Of a DNA stretch of 64,000 nt, positions 1 to 8,132 are shown piece by piece. Position 1 is the first letter of the stretch. Each line of letters starts with the position of its first letter. Origin of the DNA: Gammaproteobacteria bacterium (GTDB lineage: Bacteria > Pseudomonadota > Gammaproteobacteria > Ga0077536); the NCBI GenBank assembly GCA_016209015.1, contig JACQWY010000060.1, forward strand, positions 1 to 64,000. The letters are read 5' to 3'. The translations under genes and the position numbers were made by a program. The notes under the pieces are model-generated. The model saw nothing but the letters and a program-made list of their open reading frames with translations. It was not told the DNA's origin and searched no databases.

Positions 1-1
1 C

Positions 2-136
2 GAAGACGCCATCGAGCGCCACGGCGGCAACATGCTGCGCGCCGCCCGCGATCTCGGCATCGCCCGCAGCACGCTCTACGAGAAGCTGAAGGCGTATGGC
101 ATCCGCGGCAAATCGCGCGGCCGTGACCCCACGTAG
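2..136 (+). CDS. C-terminal end of a sigma-54-dependent activator (Fis-type HTH), partial
   Basis: Only the last 44 codons are in the window. The peptide carries the Fis-type helix-turn-helix seen at the C-terminus of NtrC/AcoR-family sigma-54 activators (GGNMLRAARDLGIARSTLYE, then a KLK-YGI ending). The gene stops with TAG at 134-136 and a REP palindrome starts at the next base. A perfect sigma-54 promoter with upstream palindromes lies 5 kb downstream before an acetone-carboxylase-type operon, and operons of that kind are commonly driven by such an activator. That this gene controls it is inference; the AAA+ and sensor domains are outside the window. Confidence 0.85.
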   Translation, partial: EDAIERHGGNMLRAARDLGIARSTLYEKLKAYGIRGKSRGRDPT

Positions 137-164
137 GTCCGATTAGCCGAAGGCGTAATCGGAC
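137..164. repeat. REP palindrome, copy 1
   Basis: Imperfect 28-bp palindrome: outer arms GTCCGATTA and TAATCGGAC, inner GCC/GGC stem, and one unpaired G. It begins directly after the activator stop codon. Two more copies lie at 761-788 and 842-869, with the transposase gene between copies 1 and 2. This is the usual relation of REP elements to a RAYT gene. Confidence 0.9.
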
Positions 165-188
165 GTTCGACCCGATTGCCATGATGAC

Positions 189-719
189 TCACGCCTCGCC
201 CCGGACGGCAGCCCGCGCATCACCGCACCAATCGACGGGATAGATGCCTGCCGCGACGTAACGGTGAAACGTCGAATGCGGCCAATCCGATACTCTTGGG
301 ACGAGCCCGTGCTTCAGGGGATTGGCGTGTAGGTAATCGACGTGTCGCCGGAGATCTTCGTCGCCGCGGATCAAATGCTCCCAGAAATGCCGCTGCCAAA
401 TCCCCCGCTCGCCCGCTTCGCGTCGTACGCGAGATCGAATTTCCGTCGCCGGAATCGTCCGGGAAAATGCCGACTTGATGAGGCGCCAGCGCATGCTGAA
501 GTCGGAATCGCCTCGGGGCAACGTCAAGATGCAGTGCATGTGCTCCGGAAGTACGACCCATGCATCGATACGAAAAGGATACTTGGAACGCACCGCACGA
601 ACGGACGAGCGCAGGAGCTCGATTTCACGCACGAGCAGATCGTTGCCGTCGCGGTGCAGGAGATTGACGGTGAAGAACCACGTTCCACCTGGGGCGTAAG
701 CGCGTCGGTAGTCGGGCAT
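189..719 (-). CDS. REP-associated tyrosine transposase (RAYT, IS200-like)
   Basis: Y1-type HUH transposase of about 176 aa. Visible marks are the N-terminal MPDYRRAY segment typical of RAYTs, the metal-binding HUH motif in LPEHMHCILTLP, and the catalytic tyrosine in HVDYLHANPLKHGL. The family is thought to nick single-stranded REP hairpins and spread them. The ATG at 719 matches the family N-terminus; an in-frame GTG at 743 is the alternative. REP palindromes flank the gene on both sides. The frame looks intact, so the element may be active. Confidence 0.9.
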   Translation of the reverse strand: MPDYRRAYAPGGTWFFTVNLLHRDGNDLLVREIELLRSSVRAVRSKYPFRIDAWVVLPEHMHCILTLPRGDSDFSMRWRLIKSAFSRTIPATEIRSRVRREAGERGIWQRHFWEHLIRGDEDLRRHVDYLHANPLKHGLVPRVSDWPHSTFHRYVAAGIYPVDWCGDARAAVRGEA

Positions 720-760
720 GTCCGTATGCCAGTGAGATTCCACGCAATGATAACCGGAAC

Positions 761-788
761 GTCCGATTACGCCTGCGGCTAATCGGAC
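761..788. repeat. REP palindrome, copy 2 (inverted)
   Basis: Same 28-bp palindrome as at 137-164 but in the opposite orientation, with the central loop GCCTGCGGC. It lies just upstream of the transposase start, so the gene sits between inverted REP copies. Confidence 0.9.
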
Positions 789-841
789 CTACGACAACAC
801 GGAAAACTTCCTTGTGTGGCGAGTCTTGGGCTTAGGCGAGC

Positions 842-869
842 GTCCGATTAGCCGCAGGCGTAATCGGAC
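842..869. repeat. REP palindrome, copy 3, overlapping a gene end
   Basis: Third copy, 53 bp from copy 2 and inverted relative to it, giving a BIME-like pair. It overlaps the 3' end of the GGDEF-EAL gene and supplies its last residues (SDYACG) and its TAA stop. Confidence 0.9.
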
Positions 870-3800
870 GGAGCGCCGGCGCCGGCCTGCCGCTTCGCGA
901 ACCAGCCCTCGATCCCCTGCGCCGCGAGCGGGCGGCTGTAGATGTACCCCTGGATCTGATCGCAGCCGAGCTCGCGCAGGAGATCGCGTTGTGCTTCGGT
1001 CTCGACGCCTTCCGCGACCGTCACGAGGCCGAGCTCGTGCGAGAGCGCGATGAGGCCGCCGGCGATGGCGCGATCGCGCGCGTTCTCGGTGAGGTGGCGG
1101 ACGAAGGCCATGTCGAGCTTCACGGTGTCGATGGGCAGGCGCCGCAGGTAGCCGAGCGAGGAGTAGCCGGTGCCGAAATCGTCGATCGCGAGCTTCACGC
1201 CGAGGCCCTTCAACTGCTCGAGGATGCGGATCGCCTCCTCGACGTCGTGGATCATGATGCTCTCCGTGATCTCGATGCCGATCTCGCGCGGCATGACGCT
1301 CGCCGCCTCGAGGCTGCGCTCGAGGCGCGGCACGAAATCGGGCTCGAAGAACTGACGCGTCGAGACGTTGATCGACAACAGCCCGGCCGGGTGGCCGGAT
1401 TCGCGCCAGCGTCGCGCCTGGGCGAGCGTCTCGTCGATCACCCACGCGCCGATCCCCGAGATGAGCCCGGTCTCCTCGGCGATGGGAATGAAGCGCGCCG
1501 GCGCCACGAGCTCGCCCGACTCCGCGTCGCGCCAGCGCACGAGTGCCTCGGCGCCCGCCACGCGGCCGGTCGCGAGCTCGATCTGCGGTTGGAAGTGCAG
1601 CTCGAAACTGCCTTCCTTCACCGCGCTGCGCAGGCGGTGCTCGATGTGCAGGCGCTGGCGCACGCGCTCGTTCATCTCCGCGGTGTAGTAGCGGAACGTG
1701 TTGCGGCCCTCGTCCTTCGCGCGATACATCGCCGTGTCGGCGTTGCGGAGCAGGGTCTCGACGGTGTCGCCGTCGCCGGGGAAGACCGCGATGCCGACGC
1801 TCGCCGTGATGCTGAACTCCTGGCCTTCGAGGAAGAGCGGCTTCGCCACCGTCTCGAGCAGCTTCTCGGCGACCGGCGTCACGTTCTCCTCGCGGTTCAC
1901 GCCGTTCAGCACGATCACGAACTCGTCACCGCCGAGCCGGCACACCGTGTCCTCGCGCCGCACGCAGGACGCGAGGCGCATGGAAATCACCTGCAGGAGC
2001 TGATCGCCCATGGTGTGGCCGAGCGAATCGTTGATGTGCTTGAAGCGATCGAGATCGAGGAAGATCACGGCGATGCGCCGGCCGGCGTGGCGCGTCTGTT
2101 CGAGCGCGAGCTCGAGCTGGTCCTCGAGCAGCATGCGGTTCGGCAACTGCGTCAGCCAGTCGTGCGTCGCGAGGTGCTCGACGCGGGCCTCGCTCTCCTT
2201 GAGCGCCGTGATGTCCTCGTGAACCGCGACGAAGTGCGTCACTCCGGCGCCGTTGCTCGCGAACGGCGTGACGGTCTGCAGCACGGTGTAGAGGCTGCCG
2301 TCCTTGCGGCGGTTCGTGAGCTCCATGCGCCAGGTCTGACCGGCGAGGATCGTGCGCCACATCTCGCCGTAGTAGTCCGCGTCGTGGCGGCCGGATTTCA
2401 GCACGCGTGGATTGCGGCCGAGCACTTCCGTCGGCGCATACCCGGAGAGGCGGCAGAACGCCGAGTTCACCCATTCGATCGTGCCGAAGCAGTCGGTGAT
2501 GAAGATCGCATTGCTCGCCGATTCGAGCGCGGTCTTCTGCAGCCTGAGCCAGTGCTGATCGAGCGCGGCCTGCAATGCGTGGGCGACACGGCGCGACAGC
2601 GCGGCGAGACGTGCGGCGGCTGCGCCCTCGAACGCCGCGTCCTGATCGGAGCTGAACAACAGCACGCCCCCGACGTCGTGATAATCGTCGAGCGGCAGCG
2701 CGAGGCCGCTCGCGAGCCCGAGCGCGGCGAGACGCGAGAACACGGGATGATCCGTCGGCGCCGCGGCGCTCCAGCCGCTCGCGCCGCTGCCGAAGCCGAT
2801 CGTGCAGCTCAGCGCCGGGACGCTCGCCTCGCGCGTCGGGCCGAACTGTGCGCTCACCGCCCCGGCGAGGCGGCCGGCGACGGAGTGGACCGCGGCCTGG
2901 CCGTGCCGGTCGCGGAGTGCGAGGCAGACCAGCGGATAGTCGAAGAGCCGTGCGAGCGTACCGGCGCAGTAGTCGACGATCTCCTCCATCGAGGCGCCGG
3001 CGAGCATCTGGCGATTCATGTCGCGCAGGAGCTTCTCGGCGCCCTCGGCGTAGACGCGCGCCGTCTCGTCGTCGAGCGAGCCCGCGACGCCGATCACTTC
3101 CTCCCCCTCGCCGCGCAGCGCGGAAAGACTCGCATGCACGTGCAGGCGGCGCCCGTCGCTCGCGACGATGCGGGCGTCGAGCTCCGCGTCCTCGTAGAAG
3201 CCCGTGCAGATCGCCTCGATCGTCGCCGCCATGGCGTCGCGGTCCTCCTCGCTCACGAACTCGACGAGCCGCCGGCCGAGCGAGCTCTCGAGCGGATAGC
3301 GGGTGAGCTCGGCCCAGGCGGGGTTGACGAAGACGAGTGCGCCCGCGGTATCGAGCCGGAGAATGATCTCGCGCACCGCCGAGACCACGGCGCGGTAGTT
3401 GCCTTCGCTGTTGCGCAATTGCAGGCGGTCGCGCTCGAGATCTTCGGCCATCTGGTTGAACGTCTGCGCGATCGCGCCGAACTCGTCGGCCGTCGCGCCG
3501 CCGATGCGCGCATCGAGGCGTCCCGAGCCCCACTGCCGCGCCGCCGCGGCGAGCGCGGCAAGCGGGGTGAGCATGGTCCGCCGTACGGCCGTGCTGATGC
3601 CGATGGCGAGCGTCAGCGCGACGATGGCGAGCACGGCGGCGGCCGTCAGGTAGAGCTGATTGAGCGTCCCGAGCGCCGCCGACAACGGAACGAGCCGGCA
3701 GTAGCGCCAGGCGAGCGGTTCGAGCGGAACGGAGACGGCGAGATAGCGCTCCCGGCCGAGGTTCACGTAGCGCGGGGCGTGGCGTTGCGCCCTGACCGCT

Positions 3801-4687
3801 TCGAACAACCGCGCGAGCCCGGGCTCGCGCGCGGCATCGAGGTGGAACGGTTCCTTCGAGGCCTCGAGCTCGCGCTGCCAGGGCCCCGCGAGCACGAAGC
3901 GGCCGGTGGCGTCGAGCAGGAAGTGATGCTCCCCCGCGTAGGTCTCGCCGGCCTCGGTCAGGGTCTGCAGGACGCGCGAGATCGGCACGTCGTGACCGAG
4001 CGCGCCCTGCCATGCACCGTCGATGACGAGCGGGCGCACCGCACTCACCATCCAGGTCCGCGATACGGGATCGTAGAGTGCGGGTGTCCAGCGCGTCTCG
4101 CCCTTGGGATTCCCGGCCTGGCGCGTGAGCGACATCCACGGCATGTCCGAGTAGTCGTTGTCCGCGCGCATCATGTAGACGAAGTCCGGGTAGCTCGGAT
4201 CGAAGATCACTTCGCTGCGCTCCGGCCCGAGCCACCAGGTGTTCGTGAACTGCTTCGTCGCGGCCGCGCCGAACACGTCGAGCACGCGTTTCACCGCGAC
4301 GTGCAGGCGGCGCGCCTCGGGAGAGCGCACGCCGTCCGGCGGCAGGAAGATCCCGGCCTCGCGGCTGCCGTCGAAGCGCCCGCGGAGGCTGCGCCAGCCG
4401 CCGTCGTCGTCGCGCGCGACGAAGGCGTCGAGCGCGTCTTCTTCGGCCGGGGCGCTGTTGCGGTAACGTTCCTCGACGAGGCGTGCGAGCGCGGCGAGGC
4501 TCGCGTCGGCGCCGCGGAGCTTGTCGATCTGGATCTCGAGCACGCTCGCCGTGCTCGCGGCGATCTCCGCCCCGGTCTGCTGCAGGATGCGCTCGCGGGC
4601 GAGGAGGTAGACGAGGGCGCTGCCCGGCAGCGCCGTCAGGGCGACGAGCAGCGTGGCCCACAGCGTGAGCCGGCGCGCGAGTATCAT
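848..4687 (-). CDS. Membrane sensor with HAMP, PAS, GAF-like, PAS, GGDEF and EAL domains
   Basis: Predicted bifunctional cyclic-di-GMP enzyme of 1279 aa. A first membrane helix lies near residues 5-25, then a Cache-like periplasmic sensor, a second helix near 335-355, HAMP, a PAS domain, a GAF-like segment, a second PAS, GGDEF and EAL. The GGDEF motif (about residue 919) is intact, and RRED lies five residues before it, a complete RxxD inhibitory I-site. The EAL domain keeps EALVRW (about 1047), the N of INVS, DDFGTGYSS, VKLD and AEGVE, so both synthesis and hydrolysis look possible. The ATG at 4687 begins MILARRLTLW, right before the first helix; the frame is open further upstream without a good site. 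The last residues are encoded by a REP element. The signal it senses is unknown. Confidence 0.92.
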   Translation of the reverse strand: MILARRLTLWATLLVALTALPGSALVYLLARERILQQTGAEIAASTASVLEIQIDKLRGADASLAALARLVEERYRNSAPAEEDALDAFVARDDDGGWRSLRGRFDGSREAGIFLPPDGVRSPEARRLHVAVKRVLDVFGAAATKQFTNTWWLGPERSEVIFDPSYPDFVYMMRADNDYSDMPWMSLTRQAGNPKGETRWTPALYDPVSRTWMVSAVRPLVIDGAWQGALGHDVPISRVLQTLTEAGETYAGEHHFLLDATGRFVLAGPWQRELEASKEPFHLDAAREPGLARLFEAVRAQRHAPRYVNLGRERYLAVSVPLEPLAWRYCRLVPLSAALGTLNQLYLTAAAVLAIVALTLAIGISTAVRRTMLTPLAALAAAARQWGSGRLDARIGGATADEFGAIAQTFNQMAEDLERDRLQLRNSEGNYRAVVSAVREIILRLDTAGALVFVNPAWAELTRYPLESSLGRRLVEFVSEEDRDAMAATIEAICTGFYEDAELDARIVASDGRRLHVHASLSALRGEGEEVIGVAGSLDDETARVYAEGAEKLLRDMNRQMLAGASMEEIVDYCAGTLARLFDYPLVCLALRDRHGQAAVHSVAGRLAGAVSAQFGPTREASVPALSCTIGFGSGASGWSAAAPTDHPVFSRLAALGLASGLALPLDDYHDVGGVLLFSSDQDAAFEGAAAARLAALSRRVAHALQAALDQHWLRLQKTALESASNAIFITDCFGTIEWVNSAFCRLSGYAPTEVLGRNPRVLKSGRHDADYYGEMWRTILAGQTWRMELTNRRKDGSLYTVLQTVTPFASNGAGVTHFVAVHEDITALKESEARVEHLATHDWLTQLPNRMLLEDQLELALEQTRHAGRRIAVIFLDLDRFKHINDSLGHTMGDQLLQVISMRLASCVRREDTVCRLGGDEFVIVLNGVNREENVTPVAEKLLETVAKPLFLEGQEFSITASVGIAVFPGDGDTVETLLRNADTAMYRAKDEGRNTFRYYTAEMNERVRQRLHIEHRLRSAVKEGSFELHFQPQIELATGRVAGAEALVRWRDAESGELVAPARFIPIAEETGLISGIGAWVIDETLAQARRWRESGHPAGLLSINVSTRQFFEPDFVPRLERSLEAASVMPREIGIEITESIMIHDVEEAIRILEQLKGLGVKLAIDDFGTGYSSLGYLRRLPIDTVKLDMAFVRHLTENARDRAIAGGLIALSHELGLVTVAEGVETEAQRDLLRELGCDQIQGYIYSRPLAAQGIEGWFAKRQAGAGAPSDYACG

Positions 4688-5017
4688 CGCGGCGCCGCGG
4701 CGCAGTGCGCGCGATGCATGATCGGAATCGAATGCACGGGACTCGGCCCATGGGGCGGGCGGCACGCGCGCATTCCGCGCTGGCCGGCCGGCGGTTACGG
4801 TTCCCTCCATCCTGGACGGGTGCTGTGAGGCTCCCGCCGTCGCACGGCGATCGTGGCCCCCCGACCACGACGCCTGCGCTCACCGCTGGCGCGATGGGCA
4901 CGCTCGGTGCGGCGTCCGCAGGTACGGAGCTTCCGCCGATGTCGCCCCATCGACCCAGGCAGTATAGGACAGCACCCACCCCGTTCCGATGGCGCGAACG
5001 CAATACTTTGTGGCGGC

Positions 5018-5090
5018 TGTCCGCGGCGGGTGTCCGGAGTCCGGACAGCGCCCGGACAGTTGTCCGGCGGGCCGACAGCGGCGTCCGGAC
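5018..5090. promoter_or_regulatory. Cluster of TGTCCGG/CCGGACA palindromes, likely activator-binding sites
   Basis: Two near-perfect palindromes lie here: TGTCCGG-AGT-CCGGACA at 5031-5047 and CCGGACA-GT-TGTCCGG at 5052-5067. Half-site-like words follow at 5018-5026 and 5083-5090. They end about 50 bp before the -24 element of the sigma-54 promoter, the usual place for an enhancer-binding activator. The DNA palindromes are seen; the identity of the binding protein is inferred. Confidence 0.7.
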
Positions 5091-5139
5091 GGGGCACCGG
5101 TTTTCCCCGTATTTCCGGCCTTCCCGCCGCCTGCGCCGC

Positions 5140-5155
5140 TGGCACGCTCATTGCC
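5140..5155 (+). promoter_or_regulatory. Sigma-54 (-24/-12) promoter of the carboxylase operon
   Basis: TGGCACG-CTCA-TTGCC matches the sigma-54 consensus at every conserved position, with GG at 5141-5142 and GC at 5153-5154 separated by exactly 10 bases. Transcription should start near 5166, about 145 bases before the first gene. Confidence 0.9.
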
Positions 5156-5312
5156 ATTACCCGGGCGAGCTCCGCGACAGGTGCGGCGCATCGGCCTCTC
5201 GGTCGTAGGCGGACCTGGGGACGAGGCCGGTGCATCGCGCTGTCCCGGAGCTTCGCCACGAAGCCGCCCGAGCGGCCACGGGCCCGAGCCCGCATCATCC
5301 GGAGGACAACGC

Positions 5313-7529
5313 ATGGCAACGATCGAAGAGAAGGTGCTCGAGCAGGGGGCCGGCCGCCGCTCGCTCGAGCAGATGTTCGAGGAGCGCGATCGGCTCACGC
5401 GCGAGAGCGGACATTACTACGGCATCACGGAGCTCTCGCTCCGCGATGCCGATCCGCTGAAGTTCGAACGCTTCTACTCGAGGCTCCACACCTGCGTGCT
5501 CGCCGCACGCGAGGTCGCGCGCTACGTCGCGGCGAGTCCGGGCGGTCGCGAGATGGGCGAATCGCTGTGGGCGCTGACGACGGCGGAGGGTGATTCGCTC
5601 GCGCTCTCGCTCGGCTTCTTCTCGCACACCGCGGCCTTCCCCGTCGCCGTGCGCTACATGGCGACCGAGAAATACGACGACAACCCCGGCATCGACGACG
5701 CGGACGTCTTCTGCACGGACGACGGTCTCACCGGCGGCGCGCCGCATCCGGGCGACACGTACTGCTACGTGCCGATCGTCGTGCAGGGCGAGATCATCGC
5801 CTGGGCGGTCGGTCTCAATCACATCATGGAGGCGGGCGCGCCGGTCGCCGGGAGCTGGCCGGGCTTCTGCGTCGACACGTTCATGGACGGCTTCGTGTTC
5901 CCGCCCATGAAGACCGGCACGAAGCTCAAGCAGGCGACGTGGTGGGACAACTTGTGGAAGCGCCGCACGCGCGCCGGCACGATGAACATCCTCGACGACA
6001 AGATGCGCCTCGCGGGCTGCGCGATGGTGCACAAGGGCGTGCACGAGATCGTCCACGAGTTCGGCCTGCCGTATTTCAAGCGCGCCGTGCGCGAGGTGAT
6101 CGAGGAGAGCCGGCGCATGGTGATGGACAACATCAAGGCGCTGATGATCCCCGGCACCTACACCGGTGTCGCGTTCCGCGTCGCGAAATACGGTGACATG
6201 CAGAAGATCTGGGCGCAGGCCGATCGCGACAACCTCATCCACATCCGCCAGGAATTGAGCGTGGACGGGAAGGGCCGCATGGCCGCGGATCTCGAGGGCT
6301 CGTCGCGCTGGGGCCAACACGCGTTCAACGGCTATCCCGGCGGCGCGGACTGCTCGCTCTACCTCGCGATGACGAACACGTTCTCGCACAACACGAAAGT
6401 GACGGCCGGCATCAACCTCACCGTCACGAGCCATTATCCGAAGGGCTGCATCTACAATCCGGACAACGATTTCGCCTCGTTTGCCAACATCTGGGCGCAG
6501 TCGATGGCGATGAACAGCGTGGGCTTCTACTCCATCAACCGCGCCCTTTTTTCGCGCGGCTATCTCGAAGAGGCGTTCGCGACGGACGGCGACTGGGACG
6601 GCGTGCAAGGCGCGGGCGAGCTCGCGGACGGCACGCCCTACGGCTTCACGAACTTCGAATACGTGGGCGGTGTCGCGTCCGGCGCGTTCTGCTACCGCGA
6701 CGGCGAGCCCGTGACCTGGGCGGAATGGACGCAGCTCTGCAACATCGGCAATGCGGAGGAGTTCGAGTATCTCATCCCGACGATGTTCTATCTCGGCCGC
6801 AAGACGCTCCCGGGATTCTGCGGTCACGGCAAGTTCCGCGGCGGCCTCGGCCAGACCTCCGTGCACTGGATCGTCGATCCGGGCAGGCACCTCGGCATGA
6901 GCCGCGGCGGCGCGGGCACGGCGATGACGACGTTCACCGCGACCGGCATGAGCGGCGGCTATCCCGCGCCGAACTGCTTCCATGTCACGGCGCGCGGCAC
7001 GAATCTGCAGGAGTTGATCGACAACGGCGGCCACACGCCGCGCGATGCGATGGAAGTGATCGAATACGCGGCCGACGGCCGGCTGAAAGTCGACAAGCTC
7101 GAAGTCTGGAAGTACGACCCGCCGGAGCTCCAGATGAAACACAACGATCTGTGGTCGAACGCGACGGGTGCGGCCGGCGGCTGGGGCGATCCGATCGAGC
7201 GTCCGGCCTCGCTCGCCCTGCAGGATCTGAACGAGGGCTCGATGAAGCCCGCGTTCGTGGCCGCGCTCTACGGCGTGATCGCGACGCAGAACGCCGCGGG
7301 CGAATGGGAGCTCGACGCCCCCGCGACCGCCGCGCGCCGTGCCGCGATCCGGCTCGCGCGCAAAGACGCGAAGCCGGCTGCGCAATGGTGGCAGGAGGAG
7401 CGCGAGCGGGTGGTGAGGCGGGAGTTCATCACGCCCATCGCGGACATGTACCGGGGCTCGGCCAGCTTCCCGAAATTCGATCGCGAATTCCGGGGCTTCT
7501 GGCAGCTTCCCGCCGACTTCCAAATCTGA
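5313..7529 (+). CDS. acxB: Acetone carboxylase-type alpha subunit (hydantoinase B / oxoprolinase family)
   Basis: A 738-aa HyuB-family protein, close in size to the acetone carboxylase alpha subunit. These enzymes carboxylate a ketone to a beta-keto acid using ATP and bicarbonate, with beta and gamma subunits. The gene is first in an operon with a zinc-finger gamma subunit and a HyuA-family subunit; the gamma gene is what separates acetone carboxylases from simple hydantoinases. The ATG at 5313 follows GGAGG at 5301-5305; the frame is open upstream through the promoter region, but a start there would precede the transcription start. The subunit order here (alpha, gamma, beta) differs from the better known acxABC order. 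Acetophenone or another ketone is a possible substrate. Confidence 0.82.
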   Translation: MATIEEKVLEQGAGRRSLEQMFEERDRLTRESGHYYGITELSLRDADPLKFERFYSRLHTCVLAAREVARYVAASPGGREMGESLWALTTAEGDSLALSLGFFSHTAAFPVAVRYMATEKYDDNPGIDDADVFCTDDGLTGGAPHPGDTYCYVPIVVQGEIIAWAVGLNHIMEAGAPVAGSWPGFCVDTFMDGFVFPPMKTGTKLKQATWWDNLWKRRTRAGTMNILDDKMRLAGCAMVHKGVHEIVHEFGLPYFKRAVREVIEESRRMVMDNIKALMIPGTYTGVAFRVAKYGDMQKIWAQADRDNLIHIRQELSVDGKGRMAADLEGSSRWGQHAFNGYPGGADCSLYLAMTNTFSHNTKVTAGINLTVTSHYPKGCIYNPDNDFASFANIWAQSMAMNSVGFYSINRALFSRGYLEEAFATDGDWDGVQGAGELADGTPYGFTNFEYVGGVASGAFCYRDGEPVTWAEWTQLCNIGNAEEFEYLIPTMFYLGRKTLPGFCGHGKFRGGLGQTSVHWIVDPGRHLGMSRGGAGTAMTTFTATGMSGGYPAPNCFHVTARGTNLQELIDNGGHTPRDAMEVIEYAADGRLKVDKLEVWKYDPPELQMKHNDLWSNATGAAGGWGDPIERPASLALQDLNEGSMKPAFVAALYGVIATQNAAGEWELDAPATAARRAAIRLARKDAKPAAQWWQEERERVVRREFITPIADMYRGSASFPKFDREFRGFWQLPADFQI

Positions 7530-7555
7530 CGCCGCGACGCGCGAGGAGAGCAGAC

Positions 7556-8122
7556 ATGGCCGCAGTGGACAAAGACCTCATCCGCCAGCTCGTCGACGGC
7601 ACGATCAGCCGCGACAACGCCCGGCAACTGATCCGCATGGCCCGCAAGGATCACGAGCGTTTCTGGAACTATCTCGAAGTGCTGCAGGCGCGCGTCGCGT
7701 GGCGCGACCGCATCCTGCTGCGTCTGAACGATCACCTCTACATCGTCGCGAAGACCGGCGGCGGCCGCGTCGTGAAATGCGATTGCGGGCACGAGTTCGG
7801 CGATTACCGCACGAACTGGAAGACCGCGGCGCTCATCAACGTGCGCCGCACGCACGACGAGTTCGCGCAGGTGTATTCCCCGGCGCCGGCCTGTCCCGAG
7901 CCGGAGTGGCAGGAGATCCGCGAGTTCTACTGCCCGGACTGCCAGGCGCAGCTCGCCGTCGAGGTCGTGCCGCCGGGTTATCCGCTCGTGCACGAGATGC
8001 TGCCGGATCTCGATCGCTTCTATCGCGAGTTCATGGGCCGGCCGCTGCCGGACGAATCGCCCGACTGGTACGTGGATCGGACCCAAGACACGACGCGTGC
8101 CTGGCACGCCGCCGCACGCTGA
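7556..8122 (+). CDS. acxC: Acetone carboxylase-type gamma subunit
   Basis: A 188-aa protein with the AcxC pattern: N-terminal VDGTISRDNARQLIRM, then KCDCGHEFGDYRTNWK, then REFYCPDCQAQL, and an acidic FYREFMGRPLP end. The CxC and CxxC pairs suggest a zinc site. In the known enzyme the small gamma subunit is part of the alpha2-beta2-gamma2 complex. It is 20 or so residues longer than the typical 168. The gene starts 26 bp after the alpha gene with a GAGGAG ribosome site and ends 10 bp before the beta gene, so one transcript is expected. Confidence 0.85.
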   Translation: MAAVDKDLIRQLVDGTISRDNARQLIRMARKDHERFWNYLEVLQARVAWRDRILLRLNDHLYIVAKTGGGRVVKCDCGHEFGDYRTNWKTAALINVRRTHDEFAQVYSPAPACPEPEWQEIREFYCPDCQAQLAVEVVPPGYPLVHEMLPDLDRFYREFMGRPLPDESPDWYVDRTQDTTRAWHAAAR

Positions 8123-8132
8123 GGAGGCACCC

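Noticed and set aside
989-4828. A 1279-codon open frame antisense to the GGDEF-EAL gene
   Set aside because: It mirrors the reading frame of a gene with strong GC codon bias, has no recognisable domain, and is rich in Arg, Ala and His as such shadows are.
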